Positions 62,255 to 64,000 of a DNA stretch of 64,000 nt are shown here, one piece after another. Below the pieces are notes generated by a model that did no database searches, was not told the DNA's origin, and was given only the letters and a program-made list of their open reading frames with translations. Each line of letters begins with the position of its first letter. The stretch's first letter is position 1. Position numbers and translations under genes: made by a program. This DNA is from Leptoclinus maculatus (lineage: Eukaryota; Chordata; Actinopteri; Perciformes; Stichaeidae), in the NCBI GenBank assembly GCA_032191485.1, contig JAVDOI010000007.1, positions 2,398,463 through 2,462,462 on the forward strand, in the 5' to 3' direction.

Positions 62255-62575
62255 TTCAAGTGATGAGTTTGGTTTAAACCAATCAGAGTCCTAGGAGGAG
62301 CTACAACAATGGTGGCTCCTGAAGAGGTTTGCATAGCTGCTGCAATAGCATCATTATTATCACAAATGGAGAGTATTTCTTCATTGAAAGAAGAGAAAAG
62401 AACAATCGATGTTTTCACTCTTCTCCCGACTGGCTTCGGCAAGAGTTTGATTGGCAGACGGTTCATCCAATCACCTGCCAAGAATATGTTGAACGCGCCG
62501 GCCTTTTTCCAAACAGCTTTCAATGATGGCTTCCCAGATGGTTTTATTGAAACCATCTGGCGGGTCCGATTAAGA
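62255..62575 (+). pseudogene. Repeat carrying a RecQ-like helicase fragment, copy 2
   Basis: A 93-residue frame (62309-62590) contains SSLKEEKRTIDVFTLLPTGF then GKSLI. The 'LKEEQR..(I)..F.LLPTGFGKS' layout is that of the Q motif and Walker A box of RecQ-like superfamily-2 helicases, which use ATP to unwind DNA. Only this N-terminal scrap is present; the DEAH box and everything downstream are absent. It ends with a perfect 11-bp hairpin (CCAGATGGTTT, TATTG, AAACCATCTGG). The same layout occurs at 7890-8190, so it travels as a repeat, probably within a non-autonomous transposon. Confidence 0.55.
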
Positions 62576-62904
62576 TCTGAATCACTATAGGTAGAATCTG
62601 TTCAAACACATAGAGGTGGACATTTGTTTCCCAATTCTCCCAACAGTTTAATGTGAACATAACTGTCAGAGTTGATATTTCCATGGACAGATGATCAGAC
62701 AAAGGGCGCCTGGGAACAGATATCCTACAAAGGAGCAAGACACCCATACTGAAAGAGGACTACAATCGGTGTCGCTTGAAGGAAAATACAAATTATAAAA
62801 AAAACACCAAAGAAATCCTGAGATGCCGCTTCTGTTTTCTAAAGCTGTGCTGCTGTTCTGATTTAAAACTAATCAATACATACAACTTCTGGACTACGCT
62901 GTGT

Positions 62905-63600
62905 TAGCGACCTGTCAATCACAAGGTAGCCACGCCCTAAAGCATACTTTGATTTTTGGTCTATTTGACTCTAAATGGACCATCATTTACTCAATGAACA
63001 TCATTGTAACCGGTTGTATATGGACCCGAATGAAACACACAAGATTGCAGGGATCGTTGGCTTTCATTACAAACTTGTAGGTACAGCAGGCAGAGTAAAT
63101 CAGAGTCAGGAACAGAAGGCTGGTGGGTTTACCGGGAGTCAGGCGAGACGGGTAGAACAGGAGCAGGCAGGGTCGGTAACAGGAGATCAGTCCGTGATAG
63201 AGTGCTGGAGAGTCTGGCACAGAAAAGCGAAGAACAATCTGGCAATGTGTGTCTGGGAGGCAGGAGTCTATATAGTGGCTTGATTAGTGATCAGAGACAG
63301 GTGAGTGAACAGGTGAAGGATATGTTAGACCGATGGGGAGGGAGTGGCTGACAAGTAGAGTGAGGAGGGTGTGGAGCTGAACTGTGACAATGATGCTGTA
63401 TTGAAGAAGACTTGAAACTAGAGATTGAGACCATAAACTCATGTTTACAATGTTTACTGAGGTAATAAATCAAGAGAGAAGTAGAGTCATTTTCTCATAG
63501 ACTTCTATACAACCAGAGGAGTCGCCCCCTGATGGCCATTAGAAAGGATGCAAGTTTAGGGCCCTTCGTTATTGCCCTCACTTTTTTAGAACTGGAGGTG
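62905..63600 (-). repeat. Dispersed repeat family A, copy 3, interrupted
   Basis: Same orientation as copy 2. It is cut at 63004 in the block ATGAACATCAT and resumes at 63390, with a 385-bp insertion between. The shared end GTCGCCCCCTGATGGCCATT is at 63521-63540. Confidence 0.7.
63005..63389. mobile_element. Solo-LTR-like insertion, 385 bp
   Basis: It begins TGTAACC and ends TGTGACA, the TG...CA ends usual for LTRs. The flanks ATCAT (63000-63004) and ATGAT (63390-63394) are a 5-bp duplication with one change. It has a TATATAG-like box near 63270. No internal retroelement genes are present, as expected after recombination between two LTRs. The superfamily is not proven; a 5-bp duplication fits Gypsy-type elements among others. 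Confidence 0.6.
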
Positions 63601-64000
63601 CAGGCCTTTTTAAACCTACAAAAGATCTGCTCTATGTGTGATTGGTGTTAAAGGACTTCTTTTATTCAGCAAAAGAAGTAACACCACTATAACTCTGTAT
63701 ACAATGTATAGATTTGCAGTCACTATTTGACACCATCAAGCATTCAAGGATTACAACTTCAATACGTGGTGGTTGCATCCTATTTTTAACCGAGAGAATG
63801 AATGAAAAAAAAGAAAAATAGAGACCTTCTACGTGAGAAGTATTTGCTGAGTATGTGTAAGCATGTTTAAGCATGTATCGACATTTATATCAAAATAGCA
63901 TTTCTTTTTTTCATCGTGACATATCTGTTTTTAGCAGAAATACACAAGAAACCCAACGCTAACCATGCTAAATCAGCATATTAGTATAATAATTAGACTT
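63601..64000. other. Intron 4 sequence, nothing recognised
   Basis: AT-rich intron sequence with no named feature. Confidence 0.5.

Noticed and set aside
62309..62590. An active helicase gene
   Set aside because: Only the Q-motif/P-loop part exists, the rest of the helicase is missing, and a second copy elsewhere shows it is a repeat.

Overview
This is a stretch of vertebrate, most probably teleost (percomorph-like), genomic DNA lying inside one protein-coding gene. Three short exons, all on the + strand, encode consecutive leucine-rich-repeat (LRR) pieces of a neurotrophin receptor tyrosine kinase of the TrkC type (ntrk3; 3a versus 3b cannot be decided here). They sit at 17448-17522, 26387-26458 and 61757-61828. 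Each has a good acceptor and a GTAAGT-type donor, all four splice junctions are in phase 2, and the joined reading frame is open. Exon 1 (signal peptide, N-cap) must lie upstream, and the LRR C-cap, Ig, transmembrane and kinase exons downstream. Everything else is intron: at least 17.4 kb of intron 1, 8.9 kb of intron 2, 35.3 kb of intron 3 and the first 2.2 kb of intron 4. I see no other host gene, no rRNA or tRNA gene, and nothing prokaryotic.

The introns are built largely from transposable elements, and the mix (hAT elements, L2/Rex1-like LINEs including an eel UnaL2-type 3' end, MITEs, CA/GA microsatellites) is what suggests a teleost. Intron 1 holds a MITE candidate, a repeat carrying a RecQ-like helicase fragment, a dead Rex1/L2-like LINE (9290-11310), a 949-bp hAT element with a BED finger remnant, and a perfect (GA)96 tract. 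Intron 2 holds two copies of a dispersed 'family A' repeat and a poorly explained block at 22.5-25.7 kb. A 140-bp CA repeat starts seven bases after the donor of the second exon.

Intron 3 is the densest part: foldback elements with long inverted arms (27.7, 39.3 and 55.9 kb), a minus-strand LINE fragment, hAT elements at 33.2, 42.6 and 59.0 kb, and a 49-bp minisatellite with CRE-like motifs that was split by one of those hATs. At 45.4-51.5 kb there is a four-level nest: a GTGAGGACC-type repeat split by a Charlie-like hAT, which contains a second hAT, which contains a nearly full-length L2-like LINE. Five hAT insertions have recognisable 8-bp target-site duplications. Intron 4 holds a second helicase-fragment repeat and a family A copy split by a solo-LTR-like insertion.

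No new multi-gene system is apparent. The observations most worth following are the CA repeat beside an in-frame LRR exon, the extra codon in the last LRR exon, the CRE-like minisatellite, the foldback arms that could make long double-stranded RNA in the ntrk3 pre-mRNA, and the duplicated helicase fragment. All calls come from reading the sequence; no database search was possible.
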